A DNA stretch of 64,000 nucleotides from Aquanectria penicillioides (taxonomy: Eukaryota; Ascomycota; Sordariomycetes; Hypocreales; Nectriaceae). The stretch covers positions 3,534,001 through 3,598,000 of the forward strand of contig PYIU01000002.1 in the NCBI GenBank assembly GCA_003415625.1. The letters are read 5' to 3'. This document shows, piece after piece, positions 35,044-45,805 of the stretch. The notes beneath the pieces were generated by a model that worked only from the letters and a program-made list of their open reading frames with translations, was not told the origin of the DNA and did not search any database. Numbering within the stretch: position 1 is the first letter of the stretch; every line of letters starts with the position of its first letter. Made by a program: the position numbers and the translations under genes.

Positions 35044-36616
35044 ATGAGCGTGGAGACACAAACTGCAGCCGACGCTGGCTCCAGCAGCCAAGATGCGCGC
35101 TGGTAAACTCCTCCCCCACTCTCCAGACTGCTGCTTCTCGAAATCATCTCATGGGGAGCTTCCAGGCTGACAAAGCTCCAGGAAGTATCTGAACCAGATC
35201 CGTCGCAACGCTGGCCCCTTCACCGACCCTGGCGCCACCGAGGAGGAATTCCTGGCTCAGTTTGATAAATTCAAGATTCTGTCTGTATCCTTGCTCGAAA
35301 CTTCTCAATCCTCATGCTAATGCACCATGTCCAGCGTCATGTCCGTTCACCCCACCCCCCACACGATCACGATGCCCCCCATCGAAATGCTAACCGACCT
35401 CGCAGTGGCGCAGGTGGCCTGGGATGTGAAATTCTCAAGAACCTCGCCATGTCGAACTTTAAGAACATTCATGTTATAGATATGGGTTAGCACGGCTCTG
35501 CCATTGTATCTCTACTTACGCCCCGCGCTCACCGCATTCCCAGACACAATCGACATCTCCAACCTGAACCGCCAGTTCCTCTTCCGCAAGGAGGACGTGG
35601 GTAAATTCAAGGCTGAGGTTGCCGCAGAATTCGTCCAGAAGCGAGTCAAGGGCGTTAGCATTACCGCACATAACAACAAGATTCAGGACTTTGATGAGGA
35701 GTTCTACAAGCAATTCCAGCTGGTTGTCTGTGGACTTGACAGCATCGAAGCACGCCGGTGGATCAACGCCATGTTGGTGTCTATTGCCGAGGAAGCTGAA
35801 GACCCCGACGGCATCAAACCCCTCATTGACGGAGGCACCGAGGGCTTCAAGGGCCAGGCCCGCGTCATCTTCCCTTCCATCACCTCGTGTATTGAGTGTC
35901 AGCTAGACATGCATGCTCCCCGTGCTGCCGTGCCGCTGTGCACCATTGCGTCGATTCCTCGGCAGCCAGAACACTGTGTTGAATGGGCCCACGTTATCGC
36001 TTGGGACAAGGAGAAGCCGTTCCCCAACCTCGACAAGGATGACCCAGAGCACGTCACTTGGCTGTACCAGAAGGCCCTGGCCCGCGCCCAAGAGTTCGAC
36101 ATCCCAGGTGTTACCTACTCGCTAACCCAGGGCACCATCAAGAACATTATCCCCGCCATCGCCTCAACCAACGCCATCATCGCCGCCGCCTGCTGCAACG
36201 AAGCCTTCAAGATTGCCACCACCTCGGCACCTTGCTTAGGCTTCGAGAACAACTACATGATGTACTCTGGCAACGACAGCATTTACACCTACACTTTTAA
36301 GCATGAGAAGAAGGACGACTGCCCCGTCTGCGGTCGCCAAGCCCGACCCCTCGAGGTTGACCCCAAGGTCACCCTCCAGGAGCTCCTAGAATCGTTCGCT
36401 GTGCGACCCGAAGCCCAGCTGAAGAAGCCCTCGATCAGAGCTGAGAGCAAGACCTTGTACATGCAGTCCCCCCCGAGCTTGGAAGAGCAGACCCGCCCCA
36501 ACCTGAACAAGACCCTCGTCGAATTGGGTCTGGAGAATGGCCAGCAAGTCGTGGTCACGGATCCAGCGTTCCCCCTAGAGTTCAACTTCTTCCTCAAATT
36601 CAAGACAGAATCCTAA
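35044..36616 (+). CDS. UBA3: NEDD8-activating enzyme E1 catalytic subunit UBA3
   Basis: Predicted five exons: 35044-35102, 35182-35280, 35335-35340 (6 nt), 35406-35485 and 35544-36616, encoding 438 aa. The 6-nt microexon CGTCAT restores [13 protein letters not shown], the nucleotide-binding strand and glycine loop (51-63). Without it the strand lacks Val-Ile but stays in frame. The ThiF fold continues with [14 protein letters not shown]. Zinc ligands are Cys197 and Cys200, with the later CPVC pair. The catalytic Cys is Cys214 in [16 protein letters not shown]. The C-terminal ubiquitin-fold domain lies after about residue 345. Together with ULA1 it adenylates NEDD8 and passes it to Ubc12, which modifies cullins (CUL3 is in this window). 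An AATAAA is at 36635-36640. Confidence 0.95.
35335..35340 (+). other. UBA3: Predicted 6-nt UBA3 microexon
   Basis: CGTCAT is flanked by an upstream 54-nt intron (donor GTCTGT, branch GCTAAT, acceptor CAG) and a downstream 65-nt intron (donor GTCCGT, branch GCTAAC, acceptor CAG). It adds exactly Val-Ile and completes the codons for Leu53 and Ile55. Confidence 0.75.
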
Positions 36617-36951
36617 AAGGCTGGCAAAGACGAAAATAAAAACAAAGAAGAACAAAGGGAAATGGCGTTTCACTAGTGTTTGATATTGTTTCCAACCCTA
36701 TTTTCCTTGGGGGCATTTTTCTTGGCGTTGGAGATTTGTAACGAGACAAGACGAGATGGAAAATAAGACTAAATAAGTAGAAAGCTTGCATGTTCACGTA
36801 GTAAATGAGTTTCGGGCTATTCCGATCGTAATGACGGTGGTCATGGTATCATCCCTTTTTATCTACCCGCAAGTGAGCGAAAAGAAAAAGCCGAAATTAT
36901 AGTACAAAGCAAAATAACACCTTTTTTTTTTATATCCCAAAAAAGAGCCGT
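36617..36951. other. Convergent UBA3 / AC40 3' region
   Basis: About 335 nt of 3' UTR sequence from both genes, AT-rich, with an AATAAA for UBA3. A T10 run near 36922-36931 serves as A-run on the AC40 strand. No gene is seen. Confidence 0.5.
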
Positions 36952-38144
36952 CTACTGCACCATGTTGATGACCTGCTGTTCGAACTTCTTGCACTTGAGC
37001 TTCATGTGCTTGATGGACTCGAGGAAAAGCTCGTCGCTGTCCCACTGTCCCGTGCTCTCGATGGAGAAGATGAAGTGGTCTCTCCTTCGGCCCAGCTTGA
37101 CCTTGCCCTGGAACTCCTCGTGTCGGAGACACTCACGGCTAACAGTATCCTTCATCGCGTCCAGCACCACGGCCTTGACCTCGCCGTCGTGGCCCTCGTA
37201 CCCGCTGCCCTTCTGTGCGGCGTCCTTCTTAGTGACCTTTTCGAGGCCGATGACGCCCTTGGGAAAGCACTTGGCGAACTTCTCGGCGTCGGCGCCCAGG
37301 ATGGGCTTGGTGATGGTGATGGTGGGGAGGAGTCGGTAGGAGGCGGTAGCGACGGGGGAGAACTTGGCGTGGTCGGCGCCAATGCCCTTGTGCATGTGCA
37401 TGGCCAGGTTGATGGACTGGCGGGGTCGCAGTTTGGCGATGAGGATGTCAGGGTTTGTGGGCTGGATAGCGTCCTCGCCGCTGAAGTGCTCGACCTGCTT
37501 GCCGGTGGGCACGAAGACGATGTCCTTAGCGTAGACATGAGCGTGGTGGTAGGCCTTGAGAGGGTCGTTCTCGGTCGGGGCGGCGTCGGGGTTGACGGTG
37601 CACTCGATGTTGAGCTCTAGTCGGACCGTGTTCCAGTCGAAGCAACCGGCGTAGGGGTCCTCACCGGCCTCGGGCTTCTTATGCCACTTGAGGAAGTTGT
37701 GGAGGCCTTCGCGGCCGCCCTTGAAGGGAACGAGGCCCAGGCGGTGGGCGAGAACCTCGTCCTGGATCACCGAGGTGTTGTTCTCGATGTAAACATTCTC
37801 AATGGCGAGGGTGGGGATCTCGGCAATCATGATACGGCGGAAAGCATTGGAGAGCGAGGCATCAATGCCGACGAGAGAGAACGAAGAGAGGAACTGGTCA
37901 TTCTGATGAAATTTGACCGAGAAGGCTTCCCGGAAGCGATCGAGGGTGAAGGCATGATCCTCGCCGGGGTAGTGTCCGGGGTAGTCGGTGGAGGAAGTGT
38001 TGGCGACAGTTTCAAGGTTGATGTTGACAGTCTTTTTTTTTTTCCGGGCGGTCAGTTGGGATGCGCCAGAGAGAAAGTCAGAGGTAGGCTGGGGGTAGTG
38101 CTACTCACCTGTCGCTGCGCGGATTCCTCCGCACTGGGGGCCAT
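36952..38144 (-). CDS. RPC40: RNA polymerase I and III common subunit AC40 (RPAC1)
   Basis: Two exons on the minus strand: 38144-38109 and 38031-36952, encoding 371 aa. The alpha-subunit dimerisation domain starts at FSVKFHQNDQFLSSFSLVGIDASLSNAFRRIMIAEIPTLA, in which NAFRRI and IPTLAIE are hallmark motifs of the Rpb3/AC40/bacterial alpha family. The insert domain follows. The C-terminal dimerisation part ends in FEQQVINMV. Exon 1 codes for 12 residues. The intron acceptor is an A11-G tract with no pyrimidine run before it, which is unusual. With AC19 it nucleates assembly of Pol I and Pol III in the nucleus. It is divergent from the microprotein gene at 39713. Confidence 0.95.
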
Positions 38145-39712
38145 GATGAATTGCGCTCTGCTCTGAGCCAAGCCTCGGGGGTCAGAGTTTCTGTAGCGGG
38201 CGCAGGAGCGGGAGCGGGAGCGGGAGCAAGATCGTCGAGGTGGTGGTAATAATGGTGGCGATGATGGACGGGGAAACAATAATTTTTTGATGCCCCTCCG
38301 CGGTGAGACCAAGGTGAAGGCCAGACACTGCGCCATGACGGCAGGCGGGACCCACAGGGGCGCATTCTTCACCTTGGCCTCACCTCGATGGATACTGACG
38401 AACCGGTGCGGTCGGGACCGGTCCTACTGCTCCATTCCAGATGCGGACCGAAGCCCCACATTTGCCCCCGAGAATCACCTCATGGAGCTGGGGAAGAGCA
38501 GACACGCGATGAGACCGGAAACCGGTCCAACGGACGTGACAGTCGGGCTGGCCAGATGAGGGAGAAAAATTTTAACCTATTTGATAATTGAAATGTGTTG
38601 GAAATTTCTCGGCAATCGCAATTGATTGCGCCCACGCAGATCTGCTCCGGTCAACGGCGATATGATCGGCATCGGACTTTTGAAGCTTACACCATGTCGC
38701 TCTACTCATGGCTTCTCCTCTCCTTTTGTTTTGTTTTTGCTGTTGTGTCGGCCCCCTTCCCCCCTTTCCCCCTTCGAAGTTGACACTCCTTCACGCGTGG
38801 GCAAATCAGTCGATATTCAATGCAGCTTCTCAGGCTGCATGGACCCTGAAAAGAAAAGAAAAAACTGAAATGTGAAAAAGTGAACAAGAAGATTCAAAAA
38901 GGGGACCGTCATGGTACCAAGAGATGCGCCACTCAGGGCGATTTTTCTCGGCAGATGCCTCGACGGCCAGTGAAAATCAAGCGACTGCCCAAGAGAGAAA
39001 GTGCAGCTACAGTACATGTAAACATGAGCTCATTCGACGACATGATAAACCATCATGGCCCAGGAAGGTCGTCGGCTGCTGTCCAACCACGTCTCGTGCG
39101 CCCTCGCTCCCATGCAGCTCCCAGCGCCCATGGTCCGCTCACGGCGGCGCCTCCGCTGCCGCAGCGCGTGCAGTCACAAGCATACGAGAGCAACGATGAA
39201 TCGAAACAAGAACGGCCCCCCTCTTTCGACAAACCGCTTCATTCTCAAGCGCCACATGACCCTTCAACGTCACATACACACACCTCCCGGTTCGACCGGC
39301 TGCGATCCCGGTTCAACCATCGTCAGCCATCATCCTCCCCCGCAGGTGACCACCGGTGACCCATAGCGACGTCAGTGCTTCCCTGGCTACAACTTGACAT
39401 GGGGATGGGCTTCCCTGCTGCGCGCCCAGCCATCCCTGCCTCCCAGAAAACCCTTCCCTCCCGGTGACGGCCCGGCCGTGTGAACCGATGAGCAAGAAGC
39501 TCCGGCTCGGCCTTCAGGAAGCTCACCAAGGGCGGGGTATATAATTCAACCCTCTTCGCCTCATCCAAGACCAATCTTCTCTCCAGCAGCAGTCTCATTG
39601 CATCTCTTCACTCCATCATCATTGCATCCTCAGCAATCGAAGCGCACAAGCCTTCAACTCAAAAAAAAAAACCACCCACACTTATAAACAAATACCAATT
39701 ACCACTAACACC
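38145..39712. promoter_or_regulatory. Divergent AC40 / microprotein promoter region
   Basis: 1.6 kb. A frame at 38880-39359 of 159 codons has no recognisable domain and was not accepted. The last 175 nt look like a strong promoter and leader (TATATAA, CT/CA-rich, A-rich run) for the 60-aa gene. CCGGT-rich segments around 38400-38530 are unexplained. Confidence 0.45.
39538..39544 (+). promoter_or_regulatory. TATA box of the microprotein gene
   Basis: TATATAA is followed by a CT- and CA-rich leader of about 170 nt and an ATG in the context AACACCATGC, typical of highly expressed fungal genes. Confidence 0.55.
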
Positions 39713-39987
39713 ATGCTTTGCTGGGTTGTGTATGTCCTCCCCAACCCCCCCCCCCCCCCCCATCCGTCGCATGCCTCACTCATTTCCACGCCTTCCAATG
39801 TACTAATAAGTGTCATAATAGCTCTACTCCTCAGGAGGAACTCGACCGAAGACTGGGAGAGCCATCTCAGCCTCCTCACATCCCTGCCGCCCCGGTTTCC
39901 AAGTCCATCCCCCGGGCCTCCGCCGTCGTCCCCATCGAGAGCAAGGACAGCCTTCCTGTCGCACTGCCCTCTGGGCCCGCCCATTAA
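39713..39987 (+). CDS. Spliced 60-aa microprotein, unknown function
   Basis: Two exons: 39713-39729 and 39822-39987. The 92-nt intron has GTATGT, a TACTAAT branch and TAG, all near-consensus. It also contains a C17 run. Joining gives MLCWVV followed by an acidic patch (TPQEELDRRLGEP), then a proline- and serine-rich tail ending in GPAH. The TATA box and leader point to strong expression. There is no signal peptide or membrane segment. A Cys near the N-terminus (Cys3) could be lipidated, but this is a guess. The protein is not recognised. The coding potential is supported by clean splice sites, in-frame joining and even codon use. It could still be a non-coding transcript. Confidence 0.55.
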
Positions 39988-40346
39988 ACATTGGGTTTGA
40001 TACTAGTAAAAAAAATGGAACGTCGCGGAATTATGTGTTTGATGTAATACTACAATACATAGTCTTTCTTTTGGGGGGGAGTTGGGGTGTTGTCTAATGC
40101 TCAATGGTCAATTTGTACGGTTCGATGTTAATAATCACGGATATGCATCAAGAAAAATAATAATAAAGACCCTTTTTCATGAATCAAACACTCTTCTGGC
40201 CATCCAGTGCGTGCTGACACACTCCGACCATCTTGGAAATATCTTCGTTCCGCCAATTGATACACTATCTAATATCTAGACTACAGTTTCTTAACATCCC
40301 TATTCACTAATGCCCTCCCTAATCATTCTCGTCTTGGTTTGTGCGG
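39988..40346. other. Convergent 3' region of microprotein and NUP159
   Basis: About 360 nt, AT-rich 3' UTR sequence from both sides with AATAATAATAA-like stretches. No gene seen. Confidence 0.45.
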
Positions 40347-43300
40347 TTATTCAATATCCTCCATGTTCCATACATTGACGCCTCTCTTCTCGACACTCCC
40401 CTTCAGTTTTTGGAGCACACCCTGTCGGCGGGTCCGCTTCTCCATCAGATCGCCCTTCTCCTCCCTGCTGAATCCGCTAAGCTTCTTCCTCGGCGGGGTC
40501 GCCCTCACCGAGGCTCCTAGAGAGATACTACCAGCGAAGCTATGGCGAAGGTTTCGCACTGGTGTGGAGTCGGGTGAGAACATGATGCTCTTCCTACCCT
40601 GAGGTGTCACCATAGGTGAACCTTCCCGACTGGTGGACCCAAGGTGCACCTTTCGCAATTGGTTCTCTAGCACATCAATATCTCCGCTTCGCTTCTCAAC
40701 CATCGTGGTCATTTTAGTGATGGTACGAATGACAGCATCCACAGTTGGCACGTTCGCTTTGCCCTTGCCCGAGGCGCTGGATACTGACGCGATCTTGGTT
40801 TTAAGCAGCGTAAGCGCTTCTTCGGCTTCAGCCAGAAGCTTGGAGAATTTGGCAACCTCCCGTCTCAGTTCATTCTGCTGAGTTGCCTGCTCGGCACTGA
40901 GGGGAAGTGATCGAGTGACTTCAGCTTGCTCCGGATCCATCCTGACCATGATGATCTTCTTGAGGTCTTCCTGCTTAGCTCGAAGGCGATGGAGTTCTCT
41001 GCTGAGTTCTTGACATGAGTCGAGCTTATCTTCTAGGTCGCGAACTCGGCCGTCCTGGAGATCGGGGTAAAGCTCATTGTCCAGGACCTGACCTAATTCG
41101 TCAATCTCACATAGAACCCAATCATCAGGGATTTCCATGTCTTCTTTAGCACGACCGCCTTGCTTGCAGTTTTCCGTGTGTCCCTTGATAAAAGCTTTCA
41201 CGGTTCGGGAATTCAAGCCAAGAGTGTCGATCATCGAGTTAATGTCACGATAGACTGCCTCAACCTGGCTAGGAACACTCTCCTTGGCAGGGGGGGCTAC
41301 GTTGGAGTGGGCGATGAATTCGTCAAGAGTCAAGGTGCCTTCGACTTCGGAGGCAAGAATTTTCTGGACTTCATCATCCTCTGCATCGACCAGGGGCTGG
41401 GTCTCTTCCGCTTCCTGGCGGGCCTTCATCTTCCTGTGCTGTGCCATAAAAGGGTCATCAGCAGGGGATGCAGGCTCTCGACTAGTGATCGAAGCGCCAT
41501 ATTGAGACCTCTTAGGCCCAAGGATCTGCGAGGCCATGCCGGGGGCGCTGACCGATCTCGTGGCTTCAGATCGGATGACCCGGTTGGGAATTGCGCCTCG
41601 TACGGGACTTGGGGATCGAGGGCTGGTTGCGGTCGGTCGGGGGAACAGGGGTGCGTTGCGGCTGATTTCACCAAAGAGGGGACGAGACGCTTCCTGTCCG
41701 GGCCTGATGCTCGCAGGAGTTGTCCCGCCTACGCCACCGAAGGAGCTCTGTGGCGTGAATCCTGGCGTGGGGGTAAGACCAGAGGTGCTAGGGCTGAGGT
41801 CCTTGGCGACATCAATACCGCTGCCCTCAGATGCGTCATCTTCATCGAGATCGCTGTCATCGGTAGACTCGGGGACAGATGGAACGGCCGGGGGCGCTTT
41901 CGAACGAGTCTTGGGTGCAGTGAAATCGGGAGGCAAAGGCGCGTCTTCAGCCTTCGACTTTACGGGATCTGGCGGCAGAGGCGCGTCCGGGAGAGCAGAC
42001 CTAAAGGGCTTGGTGAAATCAGGCGGCAGTGGCGCATCCTCATCCTTCGACTTTTGGGTTGGTTTGGAGACATTAACAAAGTCTGGCGGTAGTGGGGCAT
42101 CCAAAGCTTTGCTTGGTTTGGTGAAGTCCGGAGGCAAAGGCGCATCGTTGGCCGGCTTCGATGCCTTCGGAACTGGAAGGAAGTCCGGTGGAAGAGGAGC
42201 GGCATCGGGTTTGACAGAAGCAGTTCGAGCTCCAAATGGCTGGCTAGGGGCGCTTGATGCAGCCGAAGACGACGATGACTCGCCAATCGGATACGAGAGC
42301 CTGCTAGTGGTGTCTGGGGGGAGTGGTGCATCGTCCTCCGACTTGGGGCTTGTGTCTTGTTTTTGGTCTTCCACTGGCTTAGGCGGTTCCGACTTTTGGC
42401 CGAATATGCCAGTATAGGTGCTCGGCTTTGAGGGTTGTCCAAAAATGCTCCCAGCAGGCTTCGGTGTGCTTTGTTGAGATCCGAATAACCCTGTCGACTT
42501 GGGAGTATCCGACTTTGTCCCAAAGAGACCGCCGGTGGAGGCACCAAACTTTGAGGTCTGACCAAAGATTGAGGACCCAGCACCTGGTGTGGTGGAAAAT
42601 CCAAACTTTGATGGCGCCGGTGTTGAGGTCGGAGTAGTAGATTCAGGGCTCGATTGTGTAGGGAATGGTAAAGTTTTGGACTTCGCTTGGGGGTTGCCTC
42701 CGTCGACTCCATCGCATCCATCTCCTCGTCCTTGGCTGCAGCCGTAGGCGTAGAGACGGCTGGCTTATTAGATGTGTCTGTCAGCGCGGAGCCAAAAGCG
42801 TTGCCAAATAGAGAAGATCCGGGCTGAGAAGTTGACTTCGTGTTGTCTTCCTTTGCAGATGGGTCTGGCTTGAACGAACTTTCAAGCTTGAAAGGAGTAG
42901 AACCAAAGACGCCAACAGACGGCTTATCTTGCTTTGGTGGGAAAGCCGTATCCGCATTGGAGCTGGATGCAAAGGGGCTTGATGATTTGTTGCCAGAGCC
43001 AAAGATGCTACTGCCATTGCCGCTGTTATTAGCAACAGACCCAAAGCCCCCTTGACCGGAAAAGCCAGCAAAGCCTCCAGAGGCTGGTGCAGGTGATGCG
43101 GATGAGGCCGGCGGGGCATTGCCAAAAGGACTTGCATTGTTGTCCTTCGCAAAGTTCGCGAAGCCGGACTGTCCAAAGGCAGGAGTAGATCCGGCGACTC
43201 CAGAGGAACTCGCGCCCCATGGTGACGATTTCGTTCCCATCTGAGAGGATTGGCCAAATCCAATAGTGCTCGGCTTACCAAATGTGGGAGCAGCAGTACT

Positions 43301-45039
43301 AGCTGACGATCCAAAGGTGCTCGAGCCAAAATTTGCGCCGCCTGTGCTCGGCGCGGCTGTGGTGGAGCTTGTGTTTCCCCAGGGCGAGGCCTTCTGTCCA
43401 AGCTGGGAAGAAGACCCAAACGCAGGACTGGCATTAGCGGACGAACCAAATGCAGACGCGCCAGGGTTACCGAAGGGAGATGCAGAAGTGGCTGCGGGTA
43501 CGGCCGTAGGCGCTGGTGCAGAAGCTTGGCCAGAACACTGAGCCACAGTCAGACCGGGGTACGTAGTGCCCTGCTTGATGGAGTCGTTATAAACCACCCA
43601 CCAGGAGCAAAGCACACCTTCATGGGTCAGAACCCAGAAGCCTGGCAGAGGTCCTGGAGACTCCTCCAGCTCAACATCTGACGGAATAGGCTTGTAAACC
43701 TTGTCCTTACTGGATAGGTCAAGGGCGACACCAACAGTAGTCGAATCTTCCATAGAATCAGTTATTGGGAGAGTTGGTCGCTTAGTGTCATCCAGGAACT
43801 CCGTGGTGGTAAAAACGCCGGTGATTGAGTCGGCAGGCTTGTCAGTGGCCAAAGCAGTCTGGGAGCGGCTCAGGACGCCCGTTTCTGCTGACGCAGTCGA
43901 GGAGACAATAAGAAGGTCCTGGATTGCAGGAGGGAAGTCCCTAAGCCTCAAAATGGTGTGATGAGGCGTCTTGTCTGACCTAAAGGGTTCAACAGGGTCT
44001 GTAATTTTCCGGAAAGTGAACGAAGACGGGGGCTGTCGAGTAATAATGTGATAGATAGAGGTCGGCGGCGACTCATTGTTTGACGTGTGTATAGACAGCC
44101 AAAGATGATTCTCCAGCCAGACGAGTGTTGAGACTGTTGCGCATGTTAGTAAAGCCCCTTGGCCAAACTTGAAGTGCAACGTACCATGGAAATCACCCAT
44201 TTTTGGTGGTTTAGGAATCTGTGCTTTGATCTCTCCTTCTGGGGTCATCTGAACCACGGTGCCATCAGCCAGACCAGCGCATAATTGTTTGCCCTTGGAA
44301 CTCCAGCTGACGCAGCTGACTTGGCTCCTGAGAGGGTTGCTGATCTGCCTCTCCTTCAAGTTTGCCATGTGCAAGTTCCCATTGTTTGTCACGATTGCGC
44401 AGAGTTCTGCCTTCTCGGGAGTAGGATTGGGTATCAATGCTCGAAGCGTCTCGCCGTTTGTCGATAGTTCAAAGGCGGAATTGGTGGAGTTCTGGAGGAG
44501 GCTTTGGACCTCATAGACCGCAAGGCCGCCGCCAGATTCGGCAGACAGGATCATGTAGTTTTCGTCGGCAGTGAAGGAGAGCTGGGAGACGCGCATCGGC
44601 ATCGGGATCTTGAGCTGGGGCTCAAAGACGCGAATGTCGGAGTCGCCATTTTTAGGCGCTTCGAAAGCTTTGCGGACGGACTCTGTGGTGGCGAGGATGA
44701 CCTGGTCAGGCCCAGCAGCAGCAACAAGGCCCTTCCGCGAAGCAATACTAAGGAGAGATGAGGTAGAGGAGGGTAGAGATGTCCACGGGGTGGTAAGGCG
44801 AACTTTGGAGTCGCCGGCGATGGTGAGAAATCCGAGAGCCTAGGCGCAAAGGGGATCACGATCAGCATACTGGCCCAGCAAGCAGGCAATCATCCAACAA
44901 ACAAATCAACAAGGCGAAGAAGAGCATAACTCACCTCAGTTTGGATCGTCTCCAAATCAGGTTCGGTATTCAGTCCTCCTGCTCCCGCCGTACTCCCAAG
45001 CATGGCGTTCTCTGAGTTGCCAAAGCCGCTGAAAACCAT
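40347..45039 (-). CDS. NUP159: Nucleoporin NUP159 (frame broken by one base)
   Basis: Three exons on the minus strand: 45039-44935, 44839-44185 and 44133-40347. Intron 2 is 51 nt, is a multiple of 3 and has no stop, but has GTACGT, CTAAC and CAG signals. N-terminal WD-like propeller of about 400 residues, with the family-like FHV-STLVWLENHLW. Then FG repeats (many FGxx and SPFG), the APLPPD array and a C-terminal coiled-coil region (about 41210-40620) that would bind NUP82 and anchor to the cytoplasmic ring. In this sequence the frame breaks at the G5 run 42689-42693: upstream coding ends in ...EATP, downstream FG-repeat coding (SIFGQ, LFGT) is in a frame needing one more base. With one base added the protein is 1515 aa. 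The break could be an assembly error or a real lesion. The family role is mRNA export with the Dbp5 helicase. Confidence 0.9.
41910..42345 (-). repeat. NUP159: Array of seven APLPPD motifs in NUP159
   Basis: Seven copies of a short motif, [D/A]-A-P-L-P-P-D-[F/T/P], occur within about 145 codons, spaced 15-25 residues apart with Lys/Ser-rich linkers. They lie between the FG repeats and the coiled coil. Confidence 0.9.
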
Positions 45040-45805
45040 GACTGTCGCGAAGTAGCCGGCCTTGGAGAGAGGACCCGAAGTTCATAAATTTGCCCTTCGC
45101 ATGGGACGGGGCGGGTTTGTCGACCGGGGGGGACAGCTCCGTCGCGCGGCTGGCCGATGGGCAAATATTCCGGGGACGTGCTTCTGAGACTGGGCACCAC
45201 GAGACGTGATTGGTCGGCCCACGCGCTGCGAGTCTAACAAAGAAAACCGCCTGAAAGTCGGTCTGATAGTGGGGGCGGGTTGTGGCTATTGCGAATGTTT
45301 TGAGGAGTGCGATTGACGTTGTCATAAATGGAGAAGAAAAATCACGTCGATTCCGCAGCAAATCTGCCTGCTGCGAAGCGTCCCCCGTCGCGGCGCCTTT
45401 CCAGCCTGCAACTTTTTGGAGTTCGCAGGCATCACGTGCGAGAAGCTCGAGCCACCCCTGAGCGCCTGCCTGGCACTGCTGGGAGCAACAGAGCGCACAC
45501 GCTGAGAGCGTAGCCCATACGGAGCACCTACTGCTGGTGCTCGAGGTGGTGCTCCACAGACCAATCAGGGCGCGTTCCTGGTGGGAAGCTCAACTGCGTG
45601 TCTGTCTGCGTTTGGAGGCAGCTTTTAGCCTCGTCATCAGCTCTGCCTTGTCAACCTCACTCGTAACTTGCAACGACCCGCCACGACGATACCCCCTCCA
45701 CCCTCCCCCAAAGCTTCCATCTTCCACCGCACGAGCTCCACGCCAACCCCGACCTTCAGCCCGCGAGAATTGAATTTTTACACAGGGGATAAGAGGTCGT
45801 CCATC
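45040..45805. promoter_or_regulatory. Divergent NUP159 / PUP1 promoter region
   Basis: 766 nt between opposite start codons. Several short frames are present on both strands, none convincing. The CT/CA-rich stretch before 45806 is the PUP1 leader. Confidence 0.5.

Noticed and set aside
35285..35292. GTATCCTT, the consensus of a U12-type donor in UBA3
   Set aside because: It gives the wrong reading phase, and filamentous ascomycetes are not known to keep the U12 spliceosome; the GTCTGT donor with a microexon restores the motif.
37006..37620. 204-codon plus-strand frame antisense to AC40
   Set aside because: Low-complexity Leu/Val/Gly composition produced by codon bias of AC40 on the other strand.
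38880..39359. 159-codon frame upstream of the microprotein
   Set aside because: Ser/Arg/Pro/His-biased, no domain, and overlaps the likely promoter of the 60-aa gene.
41536..42417. 293-codon plus-strand frame antisense to NUP159
   Set aside because: It is a mirror of the repeat-rich NUP159 coding strand and has no domain of its own. The minus strand has FG repeats, coiled coil and family motifs.
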